Assembly (NCBI GenBank): GCA_945875435.1 | Contig: CAMCKH010000004.1 | Span: forward strand, 28,441 to 92,440 | Source of the DNA: an uncultured Erysipelotrichaceae bacterium | GTDB taxonomy: Bacteria > Bacillota_I > Bacilli_A > Erysipelotrichales > Erysipelotrichaceae | Length of the DNA stretch: 64,000 nt | Reading direction: 5' to 3' | Shown here: positions 37,879 to 47,498 of the stretch, one piece after another | How positions within the stretch are numbered: position 1 is the first letter of the stretch | How the letters are laid out: each line of letters starts with the position of its first letter | The notes under the pieces: model-generated | What the model was told of the DNA's origin: nothing | The model's input: the letters and a program-made list of their open reading frames with translations, nothing else | Databases searched by the model: none | Translations under genes and position numbers: made by a program

Positions 37879-39720
37879 ATGATTAATTTAACTATATTTT
37901 TAATATTTTTATTAAGTTTAAATGCGATAATAACATTATGTTTTGATACTAAATTTGGAAAATCTTTACCCCTTGCTTTTATAACCGTGATTTTAATAGC
38001 TTGGGTGAGTGAATTATTTTTTGTTTTATCTTTATTTAAATATATAGCAATTATAATTTCTATAATAAATTTAATATATATATATTTAAAAAAGAAAGAA
38101 AATTTATCTTCGTTTATTAATAATTATTTTAATTCATCATTTTTTGTTTTTTTAATTTTTGCTTTTTATTTATATTTTGTAACTAGAAATCTTTATTTTA
38201 ACAACATAGATGATTACTATTATTGGGGTGTTTGGGTTAGACAATCTAATGAATTAGGTGCTATATATCCGCTGGTTAAACAAAATTTACTTAATAATTT
38301 AATTATAACTAACTTTAAGGTACCACCATTTGTTATAATATTAGCTACATCTTTTAGTAAATTTTATAATATATATAAAGAATCTTACTCTATATACATT
38401 TTAGGTCTTTTTAGCTATTCATTTTTAGTTTTTTTATTTGATGATATTAAATTAAAATTAAAAAATTTAATTCATATTTTTGTCTTATTTATTTTAACTT
38501 TATTAATCTGTTTAAGCGTACAGGTCAATCCATCAATGATATATGAAAGTTTGGTTTTTAATTCATTATATATAGATTGGATTTTATCATTTCATTTAAT
38601 TTATAGTATTTATTTTATTATCAAACATAATTTTTCAAAAACAAGCGAATATATTATTGTTTTTTTAGTTGCAACATCACTCATGATGGTAAAAAATATA
38701 GGATTAGCACTAGCAATCTTAGTTTTAGGAACTTTATTGTTTAAATTGGTTGTTAAAAAGAAGAATATTCTGGTGTTTATAATTTTATTAATTTTTCCGA
38801 CATTCATATTTTTAAGTTGGAAAGTAAAAACAAATATTACTCATAAACATATTGAAAATATCAGTGAAAAAGTTCAATACAAAACTTCAAAAATTTATTC
38901 TAAAACAGATTTAGATAATAAAAGAAATGTTATTTTTAAAAATTTTTATGAAGCTATAAATGGAAGTAAACCTATTTTAATTAAACCGATTAATTTATCG
39001 TATAATCAAATAATTTTTATTACAACTTTATGTATATTTTTGGTTGGTTATCTGAAAAAATCAAAATCACATAAAATAATATCGTTGTTTTATTTTTTAG
39101 GAGCATATTGTTATGCTTTTGTGATTTATTTTTCTTATTTTAAATTTTTTCCAGAATCAGAATCCTTTAATCTTACAATGTTTGGAAGATACATGCAAAC
39201 ATACACTTTTTTCGGCGTATCTTTAACTATTTTATGTTTGGTAAGTTATAAAAATTATATAAAAAATATAATTTTGTGTTTAGTTATGTTGTTTTTAGTG
39301 GAGCCAAGATCTTTAAAAACTTTAAAAATTAAAAGTATAGATTATAATTATAAATATAAAGAAAGATATCATTTAGAAAATTTTATTACTAATTTTTATA
39401 ATGATGAGAAAATATTGGTTATAAACACTAATGACCTAAGATATTCTGTACTCATTCAATATATATTTGGTAATAAAGTTTCAAATATTAGTTATTTTTA
39501 CGGAAATAAAGAAGAGGATGCTGAAAAATTAGAGCATATGATATCATTAAACGAATGTGTTTTGATAGGTGAATATAATAATGATTTCAAAAAAAATTTT
39601 TGGGATAAAAAATATAATGATATACCATTATATAATTCAACTCTTTACAGGGTTATTAAAACTAACGATGGTATTAAGTTAGAATTTGTATTTGTTTGGG
39701 AAAATAAAGAAATAGAATAA
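37879..39720 (+). CDS. Large polytopic membrane protein, GT-C glycosyltransferase-like
   Basis: The 613-residue protein has about 11 hydrophobic segments. A polar loop near residue 110 contains NNIDDYYYWGVW, an acidic pair after the first helices as in GT-C transferases. The C-terminal ~120 residues are soluble. The function is an inference from topology only. It may glycosylate surface polymers or proteins. The first Met of the open frame lies upstream of the -10 box, so the ATG at 37879 is preferred. It has its own terminator. Confidence 0.6.
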   Translation: MINLTIFLIFLLSLNAIITLCFDTKFGKSLPLAFITVILIAWVSELFFVLSLFKYIAIIISIINLIYIYLKKKENLSSFINNYFNSSFFVFLIFAFYLYFVTRNLYFNNIDDYYYWGVWVRQSNELGAIYPLVKQNLLNNLIITNFKVPPFVIILATSFSKFYNIYKESYSIYILGLFSYSFLVFLFDDIKLKLKNLIHIFVLFILTLLICLSVQVNPSMIYESLVFNSLYIDWILSFHLIYSIYFIIKHNFSKTSEYIIVFLVATSLMMVKNIGLALAILVLGTLLFKLVVKKKNILVFIILLIFPTFIFLSWKVKTNITHKHIENISEKVQYKTSKIYSKTDLDNKRNVIFKNFYEAINGSKPILIKPINLSYNQIIFITTLCIFLVGYLKKSKSHKIISLFYFLGAYCYAFVIYFSYFKFFPESESFNLTMFGRYMQTYTFFGVSLTILCLVSYKNYIKNIILCLVMLFLVEPRSLKTLKIKSIDYNYKYKERYHLENFITNFYNDEKILVINTNDLRYSVLIQYIFGNKVSNISYFYGNKEEDAEKLEHMISLNECVLIGEYNNDFKKNFWDKKYNDIPLYNSTLYRVIKTNDGIKLEFVFVWENKEIE

Positions 39721-39749
39721 AAAAACACTTCAAAATTGAAGTGTTTTTT
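39721..39749 (+). terminator. Terminator after the membrane protein gene
   Basis: The stem AAAACACTTCAA / TTGAAGTGTTTT is followed by T6 and starts right at the stop codon. Confidence 0.85.
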
Positions 39750-39810
39750 AATATTTTTAAGGAACAAATACGATTTTTAAACAATAATTATAAAATATAC
39801 AAAATATCTC

Positions 39811-39842
39811 TTGACAAATAAATTCGGGGGGGGGGGTATTAT
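39811..39842 (+). promoter_or_regulatory. Promoter with an 11-G spacer (candidate phase-variable promoter)
   Basis: A consensus -35 TTGACA (39811-39816) is separated from TATTAT (39837-39842) by 20 bases, of which 11 are a pure G run (39826-39836). With eight G the spacer would be the ideal 17. Slippage would thus tune transcription of the surface-protein gene downstream. A second TATAAT at 39919-39924 might act as an alternative start. Confidence 0.75.
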
Positions 39843-39990
39843 TTATATTGAAAGGAGAAGTGTTTTTTAGTAATTTTTAGTTGGTTATTTTATTCAAAAT
39901 ATTAATATAAGATGAAAGTATAATTTCTAAAATAATAATATTTTCTAATTAATAAAAAATTATCATACATTGATGAAAGGGAAAACGAAA

Positions 39991-40878
39991 ATGAGAAATA
40001 AAAAATTAAAAAATAACATAATCAAAACATTAGCAGTAATTGTATTAGGTTTAACTTCAATCACTGGTACTATTGTTGTTAAAAACAATACAATCTATGC
40101 TGAAACTAAAGTTGAAAAAGCCAAAAAAGAAGCAGAAAATTTATTTAATCAAGCTACCAAAGAATTAACTGAAGCTGAAGCTACTAAAAAAATGCACAAC
40201 GACCTTTTCAATGAATCTCCTGTTGCTCAAACACAAAAAGATGAAAATGATGCTAAAAAAGCTTAATTAACTGCTAAAGAAAATACTTTTAATATCGCAA
40301 AAAATGAATTAAAAGTTTTAGAATATAAAAAAGTTGATGCAGATGTAAAAGTTCAAGATGCGGATTTTGCAATTAAAGAAGCTGAAGAAATGTATAATGA
40401 ACAAAAAGAGTTAACCTTAGATTATGAAACAGTGATTGCTGAAATTGAAGTTGAGATTAATGATTTGAAAACAAACAGAAATGCTTTATCAGATGAAATT
40501 TTAACTCTTACTGAAAACAAAAATAAATTAGAAGAAAGATATAATGAAGCTGTTATGTTAAACAATGCTGCAAAATCACTATATCCTGACATCGTTTCAA
40601 ACAAAGAAAATGCTGATAAGGCTTATGATGAAGTGCTTGTTAAATATAATAATGCTAAATCAGTTTTAGATAATGCAAATTTAGTATATAAAGCACAAGA
40701 AGATACTAAAACACAAACAAAAACTAATAACACAAATGTTGCTTTGACTACTTCAGTTTCTGCAAAACCATCATTATCTCACACAGGTATAAACAATAAC
40801 ACAAGTATTTTAGGTGCTATTGCTATTTCAACTGGTTTAGTTATATTATTTGTAGTTAAAAAGAAAGAAATTAAATAA
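39991..40878 (+). pseudogene. Coiled-coil LPXTG-like surface protein interrupted by an in-frame stop
   Basis: A signal peptide (start ATG at 39991 after AAAGGG) and 91 codons of Glu/Lys-rich coiled coil run into TAA at 40264-40266. The same frame continues without interruption to 40878. It gives about 200 more coiled-coil residues, a Thr/Asn linker, the sorting-like LSHTG, a membrane segment and a KKKEIK tail. One base change (GAA to TAA) in KKA-LTAKE explains the break. The second part has no evident Shine-Dalgarno. It is most likely a surface adhesin silenced by a point mutation. Readthrough or a sequencing error are alternatives. Confidence 0.8.
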
Positions 40879-40886
40879 AATAAAAA

Positions 40887-40915
40887 ATAAAACATCAGTT
40901 GGTGTTTTATTTTTG
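40887..40915 (+). terminator. Terminator after the coiled-coil surface gene
   Basis: The stem AAAACATC(agtt)GGTGTTTT includes a G-U pair and is followed by ATTTTTG. Confidence 0.65.
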
Positions 40916-40957
40916 TTTATTCAACTAAATATATTTTAATTTATAAAATGAGTGTGT

Positions 40958-41100
40958 TTAACTTTCCGCTTTTTTAACCTCAACACCTAACCATAAACCA
41001 TAGATGCCACAAGTTATTATAGTTAAAAGAAACCATTTAATTCAGTTTTCAAATAATTGAGATCCTGTTTCATCAAAATAAGAATTGTTTTCTATAAATT
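40958..41100 (-). pseudogene. Remnant of a DUF898-like membrane protein (C-terminal fragment)
   Basis: In one frame the minus strand encodes NSYFDETGSQLFEN, a TGA stop (41042-41044), then IKWFLLTIITCGIYGLWLG and a truncated end. The pattern FxxWIKWxLLTIITxGIYxxWxG is typical of the last part of DUF898 proteins. The TGA replaces the conserved Trp. No start or upstream domain remains, so this is a decayed fragment lying 6 bases from the DUF4256 gene. Confidence 0.6.
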
Positions 41101-41106
41101 CTCCCT

Positions 41107-41625
41107 TTAAATTTTAATCATCGTTCTAAATCCCCTAGAACTATAGTAAGAATCTGCACTGTTATGATATACAAAAGTAGCGTTGTATCGCTTATCCATA
41201 AATAAAGCACCTTTTAATTTTCTAATTTCAATAGGTGTTTTAATCCAAGATGATGTTTTTAAATCAAAGTCATCAAGACTTTGAAGATAACGATACATCG
41301 CCTCATCTAATAGTTCACTACCTATCTCTTCAAGCATTTCCATCACAGAACTTGAAGGAGGGAAGTTTTTACGATTAACTCTAGATTCTTTATCGTAACA
41401 TAAACCAGTTCTTAATTTAGGACTTTCTTTACTGCAATCCACAAAATAATATTCATTATCTTTAATGATTAAATCAACCTCACCACCTGTATCTTCCATC
41501 TTTTTAATGATAGATAATTTTTCAGGATTATTTATTAATCTTTTTTCAATATCATACCAAGAAATATTTTTGTGATTAAATCTATTTAAAACAAAACGAT
41601 TTTTTAAAATTTCTATAATTTCCAT
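41107..41625 (-). CDS. DUF4256 family protein
   Basis: The 172-residue soluble protein has the family landmarks YFVDCSKESPK, TSSWIKTP, LKGALFMDKRY and YHNSADSYYSSRGFR. Its function is unknown. It is transcribed divergently from priA, and both genes have a -10 box 6 bases before the ATG and no Shine-Dalgarno. A DUF898-like remnant follows it. Confidence 0.85.
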   Translation of the reverse strand: MEIIEILKNRFVLNRFNHKNISWYDIEKRLINNPEKLSIIKKMEDTGGEVDLIIKDNEYYFVDCSKESPKLRTGLCYDKESRVNRKNFPPSSSVMEMLEEIGSELLDEAMYRYLQSLDDFDLKTSSWIKTPIEIRKLKGALFMDKRYNATFVYHNSADSYYSSRGFRTMIKI

Positions 41626-41631
41626 AACTAA

Positions 41632-41637
41632 ATTATA
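41632..41637 (-). promoter_or_regulatory. -10 box of the leaderless DUF4256 promoter
   Basis: TATAAT, 6 bases (TTAGTT), then ATG. Confidence 0.55.
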
Positions 41638-41669
41638 ACTAAAAATTATCCTAAAACAAATATTTTATA

Positions 41670-41675
41670 TATAAT
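41670..41675 (+). promoter_or_regulatory. -10 box of the leaderless priA promoter
   Basis: TATAAT, 6 bases (TAAAAT), then ATG, divergent from the DUF4256 promoter 33 bases away. Confidence 0.55.
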
Positions 41676-41681
41676 TAAAAT

Positions 41682-43829
41682 ATGAAATTAATTGAGGTAT
41701 TTATCCCCTACGAAAATCTAAAAATCAACACTACTTTTACATATCTTTATGATCTTGAACCAGAAATTAAAAATTATACTAGGGTAATAGTTAATTTTAA
41801 CAACAAAAAGATGATGGCTTTTGTGGTTAATGTTTTAAACACTGATAAAAACCAAAAAGAATTAGAAATAGAATATGGATTTAATCTTAGTTATGTATTA
41901 GATATTATTGATAAAGAATCCATTTTAAATTCTGAACAAATACAAATTTCAAAATGGTTATCAAAAAGTACAATTTCACCTTACATTACCTGTTTAAATG
42001 TTTTACTTCCAAAATATAAAAAAACAATCAAAAAAGATAAAGTTAAAAAAAATAAAAATAATTTTTTAATTAAAAAAGAAATTTTAACCAATCAAAAACT
42101 CACCAAAAAACAAATAGAAATATACAATAAAATTCAAGACAACACTTCTTATTTTGAACTTAAAAAAAATTATCGTAAAACTATCGATAAATTTATAGAA
42201 TTAAATTTATTATCTAAAGTAGAATATGTAAATAAAAAAGAAATTTATCATAATAATTTTAAACAATTATCTTTAGCACAAAAAAATGCTTATAATGAAA
42301 TTTTAACTAATGATAAGATGGTTAATTTATTGTTTGGAGTAACTGGTAGTGGTAAAACTGAAGTTTTTTTACACTTATCAAAACATTATATCGAAAATAA
42401 TAAACAAGTTTTATTATTAGTACCTGAAATCACTTTAACTGCTCAAATGATTGAAAGAGTAAAATCAAGATTTAATAGAGTTAGTGTATACCATTCTTTT
42501 TTAAGTGATGAAGAAAAATATAATGAATATACTAAAATTTTAAATAAAGAAATAGATATTGTGGTTGGTACCAGATCAAGTATTTTTTTACCCTTTGATA
42601 ATATTGGTTTAATTATTTTAGACGAAGAACACGACAGTTCTTATATTCAAGAAAATACACCAGCTTATAATACTAAAGATGTCGCGATTAAAAGAGGGAT
42701 TTACCATCAATCAAAAATAGTTTTCGCAAGTGCTACTCCTAATTTAAAAACCTATGCAAAAGCTATAAATAAAGAATACGGTTTAATTGAATTAAAAGAA
42801 AGAATTAATCAAAAGAAACCATTAATTACTATTGTAGATAAAAATAATGAAAAAGATAAAAGTTTAATTTTTACTAGTTATTTACGCCAAAGAATTAACG
42901 AAGAGCTTTTGAAAGGAAATCAAATAATTTTATTGTTGAATAGAAGAGGTTATTTTCCATATCTTAAATGCGGTTTATGCAATAAAATCAGAAATTGCAA
43001 TGATTGTGAAATATCATTAAGTTATCATCAAGATGAAGATGCTTTAATATGTCATAACTGTACTAAAAAATACCCCAAAGATATAGTGTGTAGTAATTGT
43101 GGAGGAATCAGTTATATTTACTATAGTTACGGTACTAAAAAAGTTGAAGAACAATGTAAAAAAATATTTAGTAATTATAAAGTCGCAAGGTTTGATAGGG
43201 ATAGTGTTAAAAATAATTATGAAGTTATTTTAAAACAATTTGAAAATAAAGAAATAGATATTTTAATCGGGACCCAAATGATCGCAAAAGGACTTGATTA
43301 CCCTTTAGTTTCTTTAGTTGGAATTATTGATGGAGATCAAGGAATAATGAGAGATGATTATATGTCGGCAGAAGAAAAATTTTCACTTTTAATGCAAGCT
43401 AGTGGCAGAAGTGGCAGAGGTAATGTTGCGGGTGAAGTTATTATTCAAACTTATAATAAAGATAATTTTATTATCCAAGCTGTTGAAAAACAAAGTTACC
43501 TTAGTTTTTTTAAAGAAGAAATAGAATTTAGAAAAAATATGAATCACCCCCCTTTCAACAACATCATTGCGATAGATTTAAAAGATAGTAACGAAAATAG
43601 ATTAGACAATTCAATTTCTAATCTTAAAGAACTATTTAAAAAATATTACTTAGAAAATGTAGGCTACTATAAACTACCGACTTTAAAGAATGTAAAAAGG
43701 GTTCGCTTTATTTTGAGTAATAAAAAATTAATTGAATTATTAAAAATTATTGAAAATATAATCAATGAGTATTTAGAAAATAGAAAAAATTCAGATATAT
43801 TGGTAAACACCAACATTAAGAGGTTATAA
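41682..43829 (+). CDS. priA: Primosomal helicase PriA
   Basis: The 715-residue replication-restart helicase has Walker A GVTGSGKTE near residue 220, the DEEH box LDEEHDSSY near 315, and a zinc region with paired cysteines (CGLC, CNDC, CHNC, CSNC; ~430-475). The N-terminal DNA-binding domain is shorter and Lys-rich. It overlaps nothing but is 1 base from rsmB. In many Firmicutes fmt lies between priA and rsmB; it is absent here. Confidence 0.96.
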   Translation: MKLIEVFIPYENLKINTTFTYLYDLEPEIKNYTRVIVNFNNKKMMAFVVNVLNTDKNQKELEIEYGFNLSYVLDIIDKESILNSEQIQISKWLSKSTISPYITCLNVLLPKYKKTIKKDKVKKNKNNFLIKKEILTNQKLTKKQIEIYNKIQDNTSYFELKKNYRKTIDKFIELNLLSKVEYVNKKEIYHNNFKQLSLAQKNAYNEILTNDKMVNLLFGVTGSGKTEVFLHLSKHYIENNKQVLLLVPEITLTAQMIERVKSRFNRVSVYHSFLSDEEKYNEYTKILNKEIDIVVGTRSSIFLPFDNIGLIILDEEHDSSYIQENTPAYNTKDVAIKRGIYHQSKIVFASATPNLKTYAKAINKEYGLIELKERINQKKPLITIVDKNNEKDKSLIFTSYLRQRINEELLKGNQIILLLNRRGYFPYLKCGLCNKIRNCNDCEISLSYHQDEDALICHNCTKKYPKDIVCSNCGGISYIYYSYGTKKVEEQCKKIFSNYKVARFDRDSVKNNYEVILKQFENKEIDILIGTQMIAKGLDYPLVSLVGIIDGDQGIMRDDYMSAEEKFSLLMQASGRSGRGNVAGEVIIQTYNKDNFIIQAVEKQSYLSFFKEEIEFRKNMNHPPFNNIIAIDLKDSNENRLDNSISNLKELFKKYYLENVGYYKLPTLKNVKRVRFILSNKKLIELLKIIENIINEYLENRKNSDILVNTNIKRL

Positions 43830-43830
43830 T

Positions 43831-45030
43831 ATGACACAAAGACAATTAGCTTATGATATTTTAAAAGACAGTTATCTTAAAAACCAATACGTTAATATAG
43901 TTTTTAGAAATAAAATAAAATTAATTGATAAAATAAAAAGAAATTTTGTTTTGGAACTGGTGAATGGTGTTATTAGAAACGATTTATTTTTAAAATACCA
44001 GTTTCAACATTTAATTAATAAAAAAACTAAATTTGAAGTAATTATATTATTGATGATGGCGTATTATGAAAAACATTTTATGCAAAACGAAAATTATGCC
44101 ATAGTAAATGAATATGTAAATTTAGCTAAAAAATACGACAAAGGTTTTGTGAATTATATTTTAAGAAATAATCTTGATAATTTTATAGAAGTTAGCGGTC
44201 AAAGCGATGAAGAATTAAGCCTTAAATATTCTTTGCCTTTATGGATTATTAAATTATTAAAAGCACAATATAGTGAGAAAGAATTTGAATATTTTTTAAA
44301 TGATTATCAAGATAATAAGCCTATTGTTTATTATCACTTAAACCCACTTAAAGCTAAAAAAGAAGATTTTAAAGATGTGGAGTTTATTAATGATGATATT
44401 TTTATTAGTAAAGATAGCTTGATTGAAAGTGATGAATTTAAAGATGGAAAAATGTATATCCAAGACCAAGGTGCTTATTTTATTGTAGAAAAATTAAATG
44501 TTTTAAAAAATAGTAGAGTTTTAGATATTTGTGCAGCTCCAGGCTCTAAAAGTTTTAATATTTTAGAGAAATTAGAAAATAAAAACAGTTTATATATCAA
44601 TGATATTTCTAACACCAGACTCCAATTAATTAAAGAACACAGTAATAAATTAGGCTATAAAGATTTGAATTTTTTAAATTATGATGGAATTGAACTTAAA
44701 AATAAAGGTTTTACTTTTAATCGTATTTTGGCAGATGTTCCTTGTAGCGGCTTAGGTGTTTTAAAAAGAAAAGTTGATTTAAAAAATAAAATTCAACCAG
44801 TCAATTTAGATGAGTTAGTTAAAGTTCAAAAAGATATTTTAGAAAGTTGTTATGAAATGTTAGAAAATGATGGTATTTTAGTTTATAGCACCTGCACTAT
44901 TAATAAAAAAGAAAATGAAAGACAAATTAGAGAGTTTATGCAAAAACATCCTGATTTAACTTTGATTGAAGAAGGTTTAATTATAAAACCAAAATCAGAT
45001 ATTTTCTATTTTGCGAAAATTAAAAAATAA
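43831..45030 (+). CDS. rsmB: 16S rRNA (cytosine-967-C5) methyltransferase
   Basis: The 399-residue protein has an N-terminal NusB-like RNA-binding domain (~1-130) and a C-terminal methyltransferase with DICAAPGSKS (SAM site), DVPCSGLGV and YSTCTINKKENE, which carry the two catalytic cysteines. It immediately follows priA. Confidence 0.93.
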   Translation: MTQRQLAYDILKDSYLKNQYVNIVFRNKIKLIDKIKRNFVLELVNGVIRNDLFLKYQFQHLINKKTKFEVIILLMMAYYEKHFMQNENYAIVNEYVNLAKKYDKGFVNYILRNNLDNFIEVSGQSDEELSLKYSLPLWIIKLLKAQYSEKEFEYFLNDYQDNKPIVYYHLNPLKAKKEDFKDVEFINDDIFISKDSLIESDEFKDGKMYIQDQGAYFIVEKLNVLKNSRVLDICAAPGSKSFNILEKLENKNSLYINDISNTRLQLIKEHSNKLGYKDLNFLNYDGIELKNKGFTFNRILADVPCSGLGVLKRKVDLKNKIQPVNLDELVKVQKDILESCYEMLENDGILVYSTCTINKKENERQIREFMQKHPDLTLIEEGLIIKPKSDIFYFAKIKK

Positions 45031-45045
45031 TCAATAATTATATAA

Positions 45046-45073
45046 AAAAAGAAGAGTTAATAACTCTTCTTTT
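45046..45073. terminator. Bidirectional terminator between rsmB and ftsH
   Basis: The stem AAAAGAAGAGTTA / TAACTCTTCTTTT serves the convergent rsmB and ftsH transcripts. Confidence 0.85.
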
Positions 45074-45077
45074 ATGA

Positions 45078-46934
45078 TTAATTTTCTTCAGCTTTAACTT
45101 CTTTTAATTTTCCTTCTTCAAGAATTAAAGTTCCGTTATAGATACCATCTATTTCTTTAGCAGTAATAGTTTCTAGTGCAAGTAGTGCATCTGCGATTTT
45201 AACTAATTCTGCTTTTTTATTTATAATAATATCTTTAGCTTGTTTATAACAAGAATTAATGATTTTTCTAACTTCTTGATCTATTTCAAAGGCAACTTGA
45301 CTAGAAACATTTGTAGGGTTAGTGTAATCTCTACCTAAAAACACATTTCCACCACTTCTATCATATTGGATAGGTCCAAGATCACTCATACCGTATAGAG
45401 TAACCATATCTCTAGCTATTTGAGTAGCTCTTTCAAAGTCGTTGATAGCTCCGGTAGTTACATCTTCAAAGAACACTTCCTCCGCAACTCTTCCTCCCAT
45501 AAAGGTAATTATCATTTCTAATAAATCCTTTTTAGTTTTCATAATCTTTTCTTCTTTAGGAAGTAAAATATTATAACCTCCTGCAGTTCCTCTAGGAATG
45601 ATTGTTACTTTCTGGACTACTGCTCCGCCTTCCAGATTTAATCCTACTATCGCATGACCAGCTTCATGGTAAGCTACTAATTTTTTACTCTTTTCATCAT
45701 ATTTTCTTGATTTTTTAGCTGGACCCATCATAACTCTATCCACAGCCTCATCAATATGGTGAATATCAATTTCTTTTTTATTTTCTCTAACAGCTAGAAT
45801 TGCAGCTTCATTTAAAACATTTTCAATATCGGCACCACTAAATCCCGTAGGTATTCTTTTTGCGACTTCTTCCATTAAAACATCGGCTTTAAATTTCTTG
45901 TTTCTAGCATGTACTTTTAGGATTTCTTCTCTAGCTTTTAAATCAGGTAAAGAAACTGTGATTTGTCTATCAAAGCGACCAGGTCTTAACAAGGCAGGAT
46001 CTAAAATATCAGGTCTGTTAGTAGCTGCAATGATGATAACACCGTAATTATTTCCAATTCCATCCATTTCTACTAATAATTGGTTTAGGGTTTGTTCACG
46101 CTCATCATGTCCACCACCAAGACCAGTACCTCTTTGTCTACCTATAGTATCTATTTCATCAATAAATAGAATTGAAGGGGCATTAGATTTTGCTTTTTCA
46201 AACATTTTACGAACACGACTAGCACCAACCCCAACAAAAAGTTCCATAAAATCAGAACCACTGATACTATAGAAAGGAACGTGTGATTCTCCTGCAACGG
46301 CCTTGGCAAGTAATGTTTTACCAGTACCAGGACTACCAACCATTAAAATACCTCTAGGGATATGAGCACCCATATCAATGAATTTTTTTGGATTTTTTAA
46401 ATAGTCAATAATTTCTTTTAATTCTTCTTTTTCCTCTTCACAACCAGCTACATCACTAAATCTAATTTTAATATTTTTTTCAAGTTTAGCTTTAGATTCG
46501 GTGAAATCAAAGGCTTGTTTATTATTACCACTGATGTTTCTAAGCAAGAACCATCCCGCAAACATAAATAAACCTATAGGTAATATATTAACTAAAAAGA
46601 TTTCAACAATACTTGTGCCACTGCCATCTTTAAAAGTAACTTTAGATTCTTTTAAATGATTTATTAAGGCGGTAACTTCTATTTCATTATTCGGAATTTT
46701 TGAATTAAATACTATTTTTTTATCTTCCTCAGTATAGATTCCTTTAACGGTAATCAAATTATTTGCGACTTCAACTTCAACATCGCTAACTTTGTTTGTT
46801 TTTAAAATTGTATTAAATTCATTATATGTTAATTCTTTAGTGTAAGAGTTAGAAAAAGAATTATAAAATAATGAAAACATAAATATCGCAACTATTGCAT
46901 AAGGTAGATAATATATAAATTTTCTATTTTTCAT
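45078..46934 (-). CDS. ftsH: ATP-dependent zinc metalloprotease FtsH
   Basis: The 618-residue membrane-bound AAA+ protease has two N-terminal membrane segments (~7-23 and ~112-132). Walker A GSPGTGKT is near 200, the second-region-of-homology [19 protein letters not shown] is present, and the zinc site HEAGH is near 421. It follows hpt by 9 bases in the usual tilS-hpt-ftsH order. Confidence 0.98.
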   Translation of the reverse strand: MKNRKFIYYLPYAIVAIFMFSLFYNSFSNSYTKELTYNEFNTILKTNKVSDVEVEVANNLITVKGIYTEEDKKIVFNSKIPNNEIEVTALINHLKESKVTFKDGSGTSIVEIFLVNILPIGLFMFAGWFLLRNISGNNKQAFDFTESKAKLEKNIKIRFSDVAGCEEEKEELKEIIDYLKNPKKFIDMGAHIPRGILMVGSPGTGKTLLAKAVAGESHVPFYSISGSDFMELFVGVGASRVRKMFEKAKSNAPSILFIDEIDTIGRQRGTGLGGGHDEREQTLNQLLVEMDGIGNNYGVIIIAATNRPDILDPALLRPGRFDRQITVSLPDLKAREEILKVHARNKKFKADVLMEEVAKRIPTGFSGADIENVLNEAAILAVRENKKEIDIHHIDEAVDRVMMGPAKKSRKYDEKSKKLVAYHEAGHAIVGLNLEGGAVVQKVTIIPRGTAGGYNILLPKEEKIMKTKKDLLEMIITFMGGRVAEEVFFEDVTTGAINDFERATQIARDMVTLYGMSDLGPIQYDRSGGNVFLGRDYTNPTNVSSQVAFEIDQEVRKIINSCYKQAKDIIINKKAELVKIADALLALETITAKEIDGIYNGTLILEEGKLKEVKAEEN

Positions 46935-46943
46935 TTTTCTCCT

Positions 46944-47480
46944 TTATTTATAAATTTCTTCTTTTAAAACACCAATATAAGAAGTGTGGCGATATTTTTC
47001 GTTATAATCTAAACCAAAACCAACCACAAATTCATTTGGTATTTCAAAACCTAAATAATCTGCGTGAATATCAACTTCTCTACGATCTTCTTTATTTAGT
47101 AAAGATACGATTTTTACAGATTCAGCTTTTTTATCTTTGATAAGTTCAATAACTTTTACTAAGGTATGACCTGTATCTACAATATCTTCTACCAGTAGTA
47201 CATGTCTTCCTTCAACACTTCTTCTCAAATCTTGTAATACTTTAACTTCACGAGTAGAACTAGTACCACTATAACTACTAACATCCATAAAATCTAATTC
47301 TAAATCATCGATGTCAATATGTTTTATAAGTTCAGCCATAAAAGGAACAGCACCTTTTAAAAGTGAAACAATAACTGGTGATTTATCTTTGTAATCATTA
47401 GTTATTAATTTTCCTAATTCTTTACATTTTTGGACTATTTGTTCGTTTGTTAAAATAATTTTTGAAAAATCTTTATGCAT
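46944..47480 (-). CDS. hpt: Hypoxanthine phosphoribosyltransferase
   Basis: The 178-residue purine-salvage enzyme has the PRPP-binding motif VLLVEDIVDTGHTL near residues 97-110 and the early SLLKGAVPF loop. It sits between tilS (18 bases upstream) and ftsH. Confidence 0.97.
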   Translation of the reverse strand: MHKDFSKIILTNEQIVQKCKELGKLITNDYKDKSPVIVSLLKGAVPFMAELIKHIDIDDLELDFMDVSSYSGTSSTREVKVLQDLRRSVEGRHVLLVEDIVDTGHTLVKVIELIKDKKAESVKIVSLLNKEDRREVDIHADYLGFEIPNEFVVGFGLDYNEKYRHTSYIGVLKEEIYK

Positions 47481-47498
47481 ATTTACTCCTTATCAATG

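Noticed and set aside
40958..41100. TGA read as tryptophan (alternative code)
   Set aside because: Trp at conserved positions elsewhere is TGG, and genuine genes such as rarA end in TGA. The TGA here is a nonsense mutation in a remnant.
43545..43552. C6 run in priA as a contingency locus
   Set aside because: It encodes a conserved His-Pro-Pro-Phe motif of an essential-type helicase, and a six-base run is short.
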